A stretch of 64,000 bases of DNA from an uncultured Opitutia bacterium (GTDB lineage: Bacteria; Verrucomicrobiota; Verrucomicrobiia; Opitutales; Opitutaceae). The notes below the pieces were generated by a model. The model did no database searches, was not told the origin of the DNA, and was given only the letters and a program-made list of their open reading frames with translations. The translations under genes were made by a program, and so were the position numbers. Every line of letters begins with the position of its first letter. Position 1 is the stretch's first letter. Where the stretch lies: contig CAIONS010000065.1 in NCBI GenBank assembly GCA_903859715.1, positions 25,784 to 89,783 on the forward strand, given 5' to 3'. Positions 15,466 to 23,865 of this stretch are shown here, one piece after another.

Positions 15466-17235
15466 TCAGCCGACCGCCATGACAGCCAGCTCGAGGCTGA
15501 CGACCGTGACCGGCTGGCCGGCGCCGTTCTCCACGACGATTTCGTTCCAGCCGTCGCGAACGAGGGAGACGGGGAAAACATAATTGTACGCGACGTGATC
15601 CGGCGTGTGGTGCGTCAGCGAGCCGCACGGGAAGAGCAGGCGGTCGGTCGCGGTGCGCGCGGCGGAAGGCCAGCTGGCATTGAACGCCACGGGCAGGTCG
15701 CCGGTGGGATCGGATTTCTTCAGCACGACTTGGACGACCAGCCTGAGCCCGCGATCCGCCGGCTCGGCGCACATCGGCAGCCGAAACGACTGACGCCACG
15801 TGTGCTCCAGAACCACCGGCAATTGGGGCGGCGCCTCGAAGGGCGGTTGCGCCAGGCCGGTAAACCCGCGGTCGGAAAAAGCGTAGTGCTTTGGCTGGCC
15901 GCGCAGGAATTCCAAGCGGTGGATGTCGCGCAGGAACGTGTAGTCCGAGACCAGCCCCGGGATCCGGGCCTGGTCCGTGCAATAGAAGTTAAACCACTCG
16001 ATGCCGTCCGCCCCCAGCACGAGTTTGCCGGCGGCGTTCGCGTACAGCATCTCGCGGCTCGAGGAGAGATAGCGGATGTCGCGCGTCATCTTGAGCGATG
16101 GCGCCAGGGTGGGAATGGCATTCGCGCCGTCCTCGATGACGCCGTAAATCGCCGGATACTCCCCGACCTGCCGGCGGAGCTCGTCGTGTGGCATGTCCCA
16201 CGTGGTGCGCCAGAAGCCGGACGGGCAGATGAAATCGAGCGTGCCTTCGCGGCTGAGCGTCACGACATCGATGCCGATGCTGCGCAGGGTCTCGAGCCGG
16301 CCGGGAATGCGGAGGCCGAAATAATACGGCCGGCCGTTCTTCGCCGCGCGACGCTGGGTCAGGACGCGTACGGAACGGAACCACTCTGTCATCATCGCCA
16401 CCGTGGCCTCGTCGGCCGTCGGCTCGCAGCACAGCGGGTTGCGCCACCAGTCGAGCTCGAGCCCGTCGAAGTCGTAGTCCTCCACGACTTCGCGAATCTG
16501 CGCAAACATCGTGTCCCGGACTTCCTTGAGGCCGTAGTTGAGGCCCTCGCGATAGGTGAGGTCGCCGGCCATGGACGGATAGGTGCTGTGGTGCAGCCGC
16601 ATCTCCGGGCGCCGGAGCAGCGGATGGTTGAAGAAGCTGCCCGTGAAATTCTTGTGACCGTGCAGGTCGTTCATGCGGATACTGACCCAGGGTGCCACGC
16701 CGCGCTGCCGGCAGGCCACGGAGGTTTCGGCGAGCCAGTCGGTGCCCGCCTCGACGAGATCGAGGTAGCGGTTGAAGAACAGGACCGTGGTATCGAGGTA
16801 CGCCCCGACCTCCGCGGGCTTCGTGAACCCGGCGCAGATTGCATGGCCGCGGAAGAACTCGCGGTCGCCGCGGCGATAGCCGTCGAGGATGGTCGGCAGG
16901 GTCTTGCTCGGGTACCACGCCTTCGAGGCGTTGGCATTGATCAGGAAGGTATCGATGCCGTTGCCCTGCAGGGTCTCGATGTAGCGGTGGATCGCCCGGG
17001 CGGAAAACGGGCCGCCTTCCGGCTGCCAGCGCTCGGGGTTGTAGAAATAAACACAGGTGTCGCCGTTGAAGAGATTGCGGTGGCGATCGAGCAGGGTGGT
17101 CTTCGCGGATGCGGCGGCCGGGGCGGACGCAAGGCCCGGCGGAGAGTCTGCGGTGGCGAGCAAACGCGGCAGGATCGTGGCGGCGGTCGCGCCCAGCGCG
17201 GCGGAGCGGAGGAAATCGCGGCGGGTATTGGTCAT
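15466..17235 (-). CDS. Tat-exported TIM-barrel glycosidase-like protein
   Basis: 589 aa. The N-terminus TRRDFLRSAALGATAATIL is a twin-arginine signal, indicating export of a folded protein. The barrel contains DFDGLELDWWRNP near the middle; the E/D pair in this strand-4-like motif is the pattern of clan GH-A-like hypothetical glycosidases (GHL families). Strand-like segments with YFGLRIPGRLETL and GADGIEWFNFYC follow, and the C-terminal 110 residues form a beta-sandwich-like domain. Probably cleaves or binds a polysaccharide in the periplasm. The substrate is not predictable. It is separated from the TPR gene by 80 nt and on the same strand. Confidence 0.7.
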   Translation of the reverse strand: MTNTRRDFLRSAALGATAATILPRLLATADSPPGLASAPAAASAKTTLLDRHRNLFNGDTCVYFYNPERWQPEGGPFSARAIHRYIETLQGNGIDTFLINANASKAWYPSKTLPTILDGYRRGDREFFRGHAICAGFTKPAEVGAYLDTTVLFFNRYLDLVEAGTDWLAETSVACRQRGVAPWVSIRMNDLHGHKNFTGSFFNHPLLRRPEMRLHHSTYPSMAGDLTYREGLNYGLKEVRDTMFAQIREVVEDYDFDGLELDWWRNPLCCEPTADEATVAMMTEWFRSVRVLTQRRAAKNGRPYYFGLRIPGRLETLRSIGIDVVTLSREGTLDFICPSGFWRTTWDMPHDELRRQVGEYPAIYGVIEDGANAIPTLAPSLKMTRDIRYLSSSREMLYANAAGKLVLGADGIEWFNFYCTDQARIPGLVSDYTFLRDIHRLEFLRGQPKHYAFSDRGFTGLAQPPFEAPPQLPVVLEHTWRQSFRLPMCAEPADRGLRLVVQVVLKKSDPTGDLPVAFNASWPSAARTATDRLLFPCGSLTHHTPDHVAYNYVFPVSLVRDGWNEIVVENGAGQPVTVVSLELAVMAVG

Positions 17236-17274
17236 GGGGTGGGGTAAGGCGTGACCGGGCCCGGGCCTGCTGAT

Positions 17275-17376
17275 TCAGGACGTGTCGGTGCCCGCTTGAA
17301 GGGTGCGGTAATCGTCGGGGAGGTAACCGAAGCCGATATGCTCCCAGAAAGGCAGGCCGGCGAGGTTGTAATCCAT
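17275..17376 (-). CDS. Small protein, 33 aa, unknown
   Basis: Reading frame starting MDYNLAGLPFWEHIGFGYL with the ribosome-binding sequence AGAGGA about 6 nt before the ATG, one of the better ones on this strand. Aromatic-rich and without a membrane helix. Lies between the metal regulator and the Tat-exported glycosidase gene, all on the minus strand. I do not recognise a family. The good Shine-Dalgarno and non-random composition support translation. Confidence 0.45.
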   Translation of the reverse strand: MDYNLAGLPFWEHIGFGYLPDDYRTLQAGTDTS

Positions 17377-17471
17377 CACGAGTCCTCTTTGAGACTCATG
17401 TCCTCCGTCCGGGACTGGAGACAAATCCGTCGTCCTGGCCGCCCGGGTCATCAGCCGGGTTTCCGACGACC

Positions 17472-17756
17472 TTACTCGATGTAGCGTTCGAGCACCTCGA
17501 CCAGCTCGCGCAGGGCGCGGCGGCCGGAATCCTCGCGGGCGGCCTGCTTGATACTGTGGTGCAGGTGCTGGTGAATGATTTTCTCGGACAGCGACTTGAG
17601 CGCCCGCCGGGCGGAGACCAGCTGGTTGAGGATCTCCGCGCAGCCGCACTCGCGGTCCAGCATCGCCTCGATGCCCTTGAGCTGGCCGGCCACCCGGCGC
17701 AACCGGAGCTGCAGGGCGTGGCGTTCCGCCTCGGGGTGGGGGGAGTCGTGGGACAT
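17472..17756 (-). CDS. RcnR/CsoR-family metal-sensing repressor
   Basis: 94 aa all-helical DUF156 repressor. The start at 17756 gives the N-terminus MSHD, so H3 is present. C37, H62 and H66 reproduce the spacing of the E. coli RcnR ligands C35, H60 and H64 (nickel/cobalt site), while a Cu(I) CsoR would need Cys at the last position. A formaldehyde-type FrmR would lack the two histidines. It is divergent from an RcnA-like exporter with an 86-nt gap that contains a G-tract operator-like sequence, the classic arrangement. Metal binding should relieve repression of the exporter operon. Confidence 0.85.
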   Translation of the reverse strand: MSHDSPHPEAERHALQLRLRRVAGQLKGIEAMLDRECGCAEILNQLVSARRALKSLSEKIIHQHLHHSIKQAAREDSGRRALRELVEVLERYIE

Positions 17757-17815
17757 GGGCGTGACATTACGGGGACCACCCCGGCGCACAAATGCATTTT
17801 TTGGGTTTGCCGCGG

Positions 17816-17834
17816 CATGGGGGGAGGGGGTATG
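17816..17834 (+). promoter_or_regulatory. Candidate RcnR-type G-tract operator
   Basis: CATGGGGGGAGGGGGTATG: six G, A, five G, flanked by CAT/TAT. RcnR- and CsoR-type repressors bind G/C tracts flanked by AT-rich half-sites. It lies 9 nt before the exporter ATG and 60 nt from the regulator start, so one repressor could control both. A second tract, CGGGGACCACCCCG, lies at about 17770-17783. Confidence 0.5.
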
Positions 17835-17842
17835 ATCCTTTA

Positions 17843-18919
17843 ATGAACCTGGCGTTTATCCTGCAACCCGAGACCACGGTCAGCTGGCTTTACCTGCCCG
17901 CGGCGGTGCTGCTGGGGGCGCTGCACGGGCTGGAGCCCGGGCACTCCAAGACCATGATGGCGGCGTTCATCGTCGCGGTGCGCGGCACGGTCGCGCAGGC
18001 GTTCCTGCTCGGGCTTGCGGCGGCCTTCTCCCACACGCTCATCATCTGGGCGCTGGTGGGCCTCGCCCTGCATTATGGCAGCCAATGGAATGTCGAGGCA
18101 ACGGAGCCCTACCTGCAACTCGGCACGGGCGCGATCGTGATCGGCCTGGCGCTGTGGACGCTGTGGCGGATCCGGCGGGACCGGGGCGGCCACGATCACC
18201 ATCACCACGATCACGCGCACGACGAAAGCCGCACCCTGACGAGTCCTTGGGGTGAAGTTGAGTTGAAGCTCGATGAAGCGGAAGGCCCGGCCAACTGGCG
18301 GGTCAGAGTGCCGGCGGAGGCCCAGGCCGGGGCGATCGTGGTCACGCTCCGGCGTCCGGAAGGACCGGCGGAAGTTTTCAAGCTTCAAGCGAACGGGGGT
18401 GATTGGGTCAGTGAAGAGGTGGTCGCGGAACCGCACGAGTTCACGGCGGAAGTTTCCGTGTACGGGCCCAAGGGCGGATTTACCGGCGAGGTGGAGTTCC
18501 ACGAGTGCGCGCACGCCCATGAGACGGGGGAGGACGGGGAGCTGGACGCCCACGCCGCGGCGCACGCAGCGGACATCCGCCGGCGGTTTGACGGCAGCCG
18601 CCCGGTGACGACCGGCCAGATCATCCTGTTCGGCCTGACCGGCGGACTGATGCCCTGTCCGGCCGCGTTCTCGGTGCTGCTGCTTTGCCTCCAGATGAAA
18701 AAGCTCACGCTGGGGTTTGCGTTGGTGGCGGCGTTCAGCCTCGGGCTGGCGGTGACGCTGGTGAGCGTGGGCATGGTGGCCGCCTGGGGCGCCAGCCGGC
18801 TGGTGAAAAGTCCCGGGCGCTTCAGTGCCTTGGCTCGCAATGCCCCTTATTTTTCCTCCAGCCTCCTCCTTCTGCTCGGCGTGGTGCTCATGGCCCGCGG
18901 GGCCTATCACCTGATCTGA
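17843..18919 (+). CDS. RcnA/NicO-like nickel-cobalt exporter with an extra loop domain
   Basis: 358 aa. Six or so membrane helices with the NicO motif HGLEPGHSK (28-36) in helix 1. The histidine-rich loop GGHDHHHHDHAHDE (about 115-128) is typical of RcnA. After that loop comes an unusual hydrophilic segment of about 90 residues rich in beta-forming stretches (VELKLDEAEGPANWRVRVP through GEVEFHECAHAHE), ending in another histidine cluster. It is predicted to pump Ni2+/Co2+ out of the cytoplasm and is likely repressed by the divergent regulator. The ABC permease gene starts 20 nt after its stop, suggesting one transcript. Confidence 0.85.
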   Translation: MNLAFILQPETTVSWLYLPAAVLLGALHGLEPGHSKTMMAAFIVAVRGTVAQAFLLGLAAAFSHTLIIWALVGLALHYGSQWNVEATEPYLQLGTGAIVIGLALWTLWRIRRDRGGHDHHHHDHAHDESRTLTSPWGEVELKLDEAEGPANWRVRVPAEAQAGAIVVTLRRPEGPAEVFKLQANGGDWVSEEVVAEPHEFTAEVSVYGPKGGFTGEVEFHECAHAHETGEDGELDAHAAAHAADIRRRFDGSRPVTTGQIILFGLTGGLMPCPAAFSVLLLCLQMKKLTLGFALVAAFSLGLAVTLVSVGMVAAWGASRLVKSPGRFSALARNAPYFSSSLLLLLGVVLMARGAYHLI

Positions 18920-18938
18920 CCGGCTGACCTGATTTCCC

Positions 18939-20678
18939 ATGAGCATGACCGCCACGCTGTCCCGCCCCGAGCGAGAACGTCCGGCCATCTGGTTCGAGGC
19001 GGTGGTCGTGCTGGGCGTGGCGGCTTTGCTGCTGGGCGGGGTGGAGGTGGTGTCGCAGTGGCGGCAGCCGTTGCGGCAGACCGTGGAAATCGATCTCTCG
19101 GTGCGGGCGCTGCCGGGTTACGCGCTGCTCTCGCTGGCCCGCGGCTGGATCGCTTATTTTTTCTCGCTGCTCTTCACCCTCGTGGTGGCGTCGTGGGCGT
19201 TTTACGACACGCGAGCGCGCCGCTACATCCTGCCGGCGCTGGACGTGCTGCAGAGCATTCCGGTGCTCGGTTTCCTGCCCGGGCTCGTGCTGGCGCTCGT
19301 GGCGCTGTTCCCGCACAGCAACACCGGCCTGGAACTGTCGTGCGTGATCATGATTTTCACCGGCCAGGTCTGGAACATGGCCTTCAGCTACTATGATTCT
19401 CTGTGCGGTGTGCCGGCGGACTACCGGATGCTCGGCCGGCTGTATGGGTTCAAATGGTGGCATCGGTTCCTGAAGATCGAGCTGCCCTTTGGCGCGCAGG
19501 GTCTGCTGTACAACAGCATGGTCTCGATGGCGGGCGGCTGGTTTTTCCTGAGCATCACCGAGGCCTTCAAGCTGGGCGACCAGGACTTCCGCGTGCCGGG
19601 CATCGGTTCCTACATGAGCGTGGCCATCGAGCGCGGCGACGTGCGGGCGCAGCTGCTCGGGGTCGTGGCCATGGGCATTGTCATCGTCGTGGTCGACCGG
19701 CTGGTGTGGTGGCCGCTGGTGGTGTGGTCGCGCAAATTCAAGATGGACGACTTCGGTTCCGGGCGGATTAACCAGCCGGGCTGGCAGCGCTGGCTGGCGC
19801 GATCGCGGGCGATGCAGGCGGCCACGCGCCGGATCGGGCTTTGGCTGGCGCCGCTGTCCGCGGTGCCGGGCCCGCCGCCGGCCAGTCCGTTGCCGGCTGC
19901 GACCACGGCGACGGCTTCCTCCGGCCGCACGGCCCGCGGGATCTATTACCTGTTGCTCGCCGCCCTGCTGGGCGCCCTGGCGTGGGGCGGAGTGCAGCTG
20001 ACCTCGCTGCTGACACGGGTGAGCGTGGCTGACTGGATTGAAATCCTGCGCAACACCGGGCTGAGTTTCCTGCGGGTGCTCGCGGCCGTGGCGCTGGGCA
20101 CGCTGTGGACGGTGCCGCTGGGCGTCTGGATCGGACTGAACCCGAAACTTTCGAGCCGGCTGCAACCCTTCATCCAGTTCGTGGCGTCATTTCCTGCGCC
20201 CATGATCTATCCCTGGATCCTCCTCCTCGTGCTGAGGACCGGCGGCAGCCTCCAGTGGGGCTCCGTGCCGCTGATCATGATGGGCACGCAGTGGTACATC
20301 CTCTTCAACGTCGCCGCGGCGGCTTCCGCGGTACCCAACGATATCGTGAGCTGCGCCGAGGTGCTGCGGCTCTCGGGCTGGCGGCGCTGGCGAAAATTCC
20401 TGCTGCCGGCGGTGTTTCCCGGGCTCGTCACGGGCTGGATCACGGCCGCCGGCGGGGCGTGGAATGCCACCATTGTTTCCGAGTACGTCCAGATCGGCGA
20501 CAAGCTCTACCAGGCCACGGGGCTCGGCGCCTACATCAGCCGCGCGACCAACGACGGCAATTTCCCGCGGCTCGCCGCCGCCGTGCTGGTCATGGCGCTC
20601 GTGGTGGTTGGCATCAACCGCTCCCTTTGGAAACGTCTCCAGGTCTTTGCCAACGAACGCTGCCGTTTCCTCACCTGA
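18939..20678 (+). CDS. Fused double permease of a NitT/TauT-type ABC transporter
   Basis: 579 aa. Two BPD_transp_1 permease units in tandem joined by a Pro/Ala/Thr linker (about 305-330). The first has its EAA-type loop near DYRMLGRLYGFKWWHRFL, the second near SCAEVLRLSGWRRWRKFLLP. One polypeptide therefore supplies the whole membrane dimer. The family (SsuC/TauC-like) usually imports anions or small organics with a periplasmic binding protein, but none is encoded nearby. The gene is 20 nt downstream of the RcnA-like exporter and 3 nt upstream of its ATPase, so metal-responsive expression is plausible. Confidence 0.88.
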   Translation: MSMTATLSRPERERPAIWFEAVVVLGVAALLLGGVEVVSQWRQPLRQTVEIDLSVRALPGYALLSLARGWIAYFFSLLFTLVVASWAFYDTRARRYILPALDVLQSIPVLGFLPGLVLALVALFPHSNTGLELSCVIMIFTGQVWNMAFSYYDSLCGVPADYRMLGRLYGFKWWHRFLKIELPFGAQGLLYNSMVSMAGGWFFLSITEAFKLGDQDFRVPGIGSYMSVAIERGDVRAQLLGVVAMGIVIVVVDRLVWWPLVVWSRKFKMDDFGSGRINQPGWQRWLARSRAMQAATRRIGLWLAPLSAVPGPPPASPLPAATTATASSGRTARGIYYLLLAALLGALAWGGVQLTSLLTRVSVADWIEILRNTGLSFLRVLAAVALGTLWTVPLGVWIGLNPKLSSRLQPFIQFVASFPAPMIYPWILLLVLRTGGSLQWGSVPLIMMGTQWYILFNVAAAASAVPNDIVSCAEVLRLSGWRRWRKFLLPAVFPGLVTGWITAAGGAWNATIVSEYVQIGDKLYQATGLGAYISRATNDGNFPRLAAAVLVMALVVVGINRSLWKRLQVFANERCRFLT

Positions 20679-20681
20679 GCC

Positions 20682-22007
20682 ATGCCTGATTCCCCTCCCA
20701 TCCTCATCGAACTCCGCAGCGTCTGCCACGAATACGCCGCTGGCAGTCCGGAAAACGAGCTCGTCCTGAGCGACGTCAACCTCACCGTGGCGGAGCGCGA
20801 CGTGGTTGTGCTGCTCGGCCCCTCGGGCTGCGGCAAGTCCACACTGGTCCGCATCATGGCCGGCCTGATCAAGCCCACGCGCGGCGAGGTGGAGTACCGC
20901 GGCATCCCGCTGCACGGCGTGTCGCCGGGCGTGGCGATGGTGTTTCAGAATTTCGCCCTGTTTCCCTGGCTGACCGTGCGGCAGAACGTGCTGCTGCCCG
21001 TCGGCCGGCTGCCGGCGGAGGAACAGCAGTCGCGGCTGACGAAGGTCCTGGCGACCGTCGGGCTCGGCGCCTACGAGCAGGCTTATCCGCGCGAGCTCTC
21101 CGGCGGCATGAAGCAGCGCGTCGGCATTGCCCGCGCCCTGATCGCCGAGCCGGAGGTGCTCTGCATGGACGAACCGTTCAGCGCGCTGGACGTCCTCACC
21201 GCCGAGACGCTCCGCAATGAAATCGGCCGGCTGCTCGCCAGTCCCGAGCATCCGCTGCGCACCATGGTGATGGTCACGCACAACATCGTAGAGGCCGTCT
21301 ATTTCGCGACGCGCATCGTGGTCATGGCCACGCAACCCGGCCGGGTGGACGTGGTGGTGCCGGTGGACCTGCCTTACCCACGCGATCCGGACGTCCCGGG
21401 ATTCCGCGCGATCGTGGAAAAGCTCCACGCCATCCTTACGCGCACCAACCTGCCCGATGCCGGCGAAGTGACGAAGGTCGTGACGACGGAGGCCGGGGGC
21501 ACCCGCCGCCGGATCGCGCCGGTTTCGCTGCCGTATGTCACGCCCGGCGAGGTGCTCGGCCTGCTGTCGCTGCTGGGCGACGCCGAATACGATGTCTTCG
21601 AGATCGCGGAGCGCCTCGGCAAGGAGTTCGGTGCGATCATCCGCGTCGTCAAGGCCTCCGAACTGCTCGGCTTCATCGAGACGCCCGGGCAGGAGGTGCG
21701 GCTGACCACGCTGGGCCGGGAGCTCGTGGCGGCTTCGACCGAAAACCAGCGCAGCATCATCCGGGAGCGGCTGATGCAGCTGAAGATTTTCGAACTGCTG
21801 GTGCGGCTGATCCGCGTGCAGCCGGAGCATTGCCTGCCGGACGAGGAATTGCTGCGCGAGTTGCGCACGGCGCTGCCGCACGAGAAGCCGCGTCCGCTGT
21901 TCCGGACGCTGCTGAGCTGGGGCCGCTACGCCGGGCTCATCAGCCACGACCAGCGCCGGCACGTCATCAAGCTCCACCACCACGAGGATCCGCCGCCGCC
22001 GGCTTGA
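20682..22007 (+). CDS. ABC ATPase with C-terminal AAA-associated domain
   Basis: 441 aa. Walker [11 protein letters not shown]-loop FQNFALFPW, signature LSGGMKQRV, Walker [13 protein letters not shown] and the switch histidine in [11 protein letters not shown] are all intact (residues about 45-205). Residues about 285-435 form the AAA-associated C-terminal domain found on a subset of NitT/TauT ATPases, which may act as a regulatory winged helix. Partner of the fused permease 3 nt upstream. It powers the same transporter; the substrate is unknown. Confidence 0.9.
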   Translation: MPDSPPILIELRSVCHEYAAGSPENELVLSDVNLTVAERDVVVLLGPSGCGKSTLVRIMAGLIKPTRGEVEYRGIPLHGVSPGVAMVFQNFALFPWLTVRQNVLLPVGRLPAEEQQSRLTKVLATVGLGAYEQAYPRELSGGMKQRVGIARALIAEPEVLCMDEPFSALDVLTAETLRNEIGRLLASPEHPLRTMVMVTHNIVEAVYFATRIVVMATQPGRVDVVVPVDLPYPRDPDVPGFRAIVEKLHAILTRTNLPDAGEVTKVVTTEAGGTRRRIAPVSLPYVTPGEVLGLLSLLGDAEYDVFEIAERLGKEFGAIIRVVKASELLGFIETPGQEVRLTTLGRELVAASTENQRSIIRERLMQLKIFELLVRLIRVQPEHCLPDEELLRELRTALPHEKPRPLFRTLLSWGRYAGLISHDQRRHVIKLHHHEDPPPPA

Positions 22008-22093
22008 CCGGGATGTTTCACCCGCGTCACGCCGTTGTCATCCAGCCAGACCATGCTGCGGGTTTCGCCCGGCCTGATTCGCCGCCCGTTTCC

Positions 22094-22729
22094 ATGAAAT
22101 CATTTTCCGCGCGTCCTGCCTTCTGGTTCCTGGCGCTGGCGCTGCTCGCGTTTGGGCCGCGGACGGGCGCCACGATCGTGGGGTTGAACCAGATCGTGAC
22201 TCCGGACATCCAGCCGACGGGGGTGCTGGCGCTGAGCGCGCAGGCCCAGCACACGCTCATCGGCAACAGCCAGCAGCTGCAACTCGAACTGGGGCTCACG
22301 CCGCGGCTCGAGGTGGCGTGGTTCGAGGGGCTCAAGCCGAACGAGGGTTTGTTCAGCACAGAATTCAACCTGGTGCAGCAGGGCCCGAATCTGCTGACGG
22401 TCGGGGCGCTCAATTGGTCGACCCTGGGCGGCTCGCCCCAGCCGGTGGTGGAGTACGGCTATTACACGGCCTCGGACGATTTCATCATCGGGACGATCCG
22501 GGTGGACCAGCGGAATGCCCTGCTGGCCGGGTACAAGCATGTGCTGACAGAGAAGCTCCAGTTTTCCACCGACTTTCAATCGGGCACGGGCGGCGCGGCC
22601 ACGGTGGGCCTGACCTGGAACATCACGCCGTCGCTCTCGATCAATCCGGCGCTGTACCGGATGAATTCCTCCCCGCACCACCTGCTCGGTTATGTGGTGC
22701 TGACGTGGAACTTTGTCCTCTGGAAGTGA
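22094..22729 (+). CDS. Exported beta-rich protein, possible outer-membrane partner
   Basis: 211 aa. The signal peptide is FSARPAFWFLALALLAFG up to about residue 26. The mature part alternates polar and hydrophobic residues in short strands (LQLQLELGLTPRLEVAWFEG, PVVEYGYYTASDDFIIGTIR, KLQFSTDFQSGTGG) and ends in YVVLTWNFVLWK, an aromatic C-terminus like that of outer-membrane barrels. No named family recognised. 87 nt after the ABC ATPase on the same strand, so it may complete the operon as an outer-membrane component. That role is inference. Confidence 0.6.
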   Translation: MKSFSARPAFWFLALALLAFGPRTGATIVGLNQIVTPDIQPTGVLALSAQAQHTLIGNSQQLQLELGLTPRLEVAWFEGLKPNEGLFSTEFNLVQQGPNLLTVGALNWSTLGGSPQPVVEYGYYTASDDFIIGTIRVDQRNALLAGYKHVLTEKLQFSTDFQSGTGGAATVGLTWNITPSLSINPALYRMNSSPHHLLGYVVLTWNFVLWK

Positions 22730-22733
22730 CGGA

Positions 22734-22839
22734 TTTTATGTGGAACTCAGGAACTCTGGAATCGATCCGCTGAATTCTGGCCTTGGATCAATTCATCTGG
22801 TTTGGGGATTGGCCCAGAGTTCCTGAGTTCCACATAAAA
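22734..22839. repeat. Inverted repeat with perfect 26-nt arms
   Basis: Arms 22734-22759 and 22814-22839 are exact reverse complements (start TTTTATGTGGAACTCAGG). It lies between convergent genes, so it may act as a terminator for both. No flanking direct repeat is visible. Confidence 0.8.
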
Positions 22840-22861
22840 CCAAGCCAGCCGGCTTCCCGGC

Positions 22862-23677
22862 TCACGCCGTGGCGCCTTGGGATTTGCGAAGGCGGTTGTG
22901 CTCGATGCTGGCGTTCCAGAATTCCAAGGGCTGGCTGAGATGGACTTTCCGCGCGGGCGAGGCGGTCTCGAGCATGATGTTGCCATAAGGCTGGCGGGAG
23001 CCGTGGCCATACATGTGCCAGTCGCAGTACGAAACCAGGTCGTCGATCTCGGTGGAGGTTTTCGCGCGGCGGCCGAGGTTCATCGTGAACATGCGCCGGC
23101 GGGTGCCGCCACCAAACGAAGCGTGCAGGGTGCGATGGTTGAAGAGCAGGACATCGCCGGGTTCGTTCTCGAGCGGGTAGGCGGGCAGCTCGCGCTGGTG
23201 CATTCCCCAATGGGTTTCGGCGGCGCGGAGTTTCACATCCTCCCACGCCGCGAGGCCGGCCTCGGTATGGGAACCGGGAATCACGCGGAGGCAGCCGGTG
23301 TCCTTCGTCACGGGATCGAGGTAGAGCGCCAGTTTGATGTAGCTGTTGCTTTGATAATTGCTGTCGCGGTGCCAGGTGGTCTCGCCGGTGTAGTAGTTGC
23401 CGTCGCTGCTGACGTAGTTGAAGTCGGGACCGAGGAGATTGCCGACGGCCTCCAGGATGGCCGGATGGTCAAGCAAGGTGCAGAGACCGGCGCTCTGGTC
23501 GACGAACGGGATGATCGAAGTATTCCGGGTGCCGTCATGCTTCAGGCCGTGTTTGGCGAAGACCGACTCGAAGTCGGCGATGATCGTGGGTGCCTCACGC
23601 TTGAGGAGGCCGGGGAGCTTGAGGAAGCCGAAGGTCTCGAAAAAGGCGCGCTGCTGGGCGAGGGTGAGGGTGCTCAT
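22862..23677 (-). CDS. Phytanoyl-CoA dioxygenase (PhyH) family protein
   Basis: 271 aa Fe(II)/2-oxoglutarate oxygenase fold. H103 and D105 (TWHRDSN) plus H185 (LFNHRTLHASFGG) would form the iron facial triad, and the arginines just after GG bind 2-oxoglutarate. The N-terminal AFFETFGFLKLPGLL is the family's usual opening. The substrate is unknown; in Verrucomicrobiota and Planctomycetota these proteins are numerous and tend to sit near sugar-catabolism genes. Start at 23677 chosen because the upstream extension has no family similarity. Its upstream neighbour on the same strand is a second PhyH protein. Confidence 0.88.
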   Translation of the reverse strand: MSTLTLAQQRAFFETFGFLKLPGLLKREAPTIIADFESVFAKHGLKHDGTRNTSIIPFVDQSAGLCTLLDHPAILEAVGNLLGPDFNYVSSDGNYYTGETTWHRDSNYQSNSYIKLALYLDPVTKDTGCLRVIPGSHTEAGLAAWEDVKLRAAETHWGMHQRELPAYPLENEPGDVLLFNHRTLHASFGGGTRRRMFTMNLGRRAKTSTEIDDLVSYCDWHMYGHGSRQPYGNIMLETASPARKVHLSQPLEFWNASIEHNRLRKSQGATA

Positions 23678-23865
23678 GGGGAAGGGGAAACGGCCGCCAT
23701 GCTCCGCGGAGATTTCCCGCGGCGGCAATAGCGAACGCGGCGGATTGGGTGGAATTCAGGGTGGAGCGACTTGCCCCCAAGGCGCTGGTTCGGAAGGCAG
23801 ACTCACCGGCTCAACCAACGCGTTGAGGGCAACACGTTCCACCTTTGGAGCCTACTGCCTATCGC

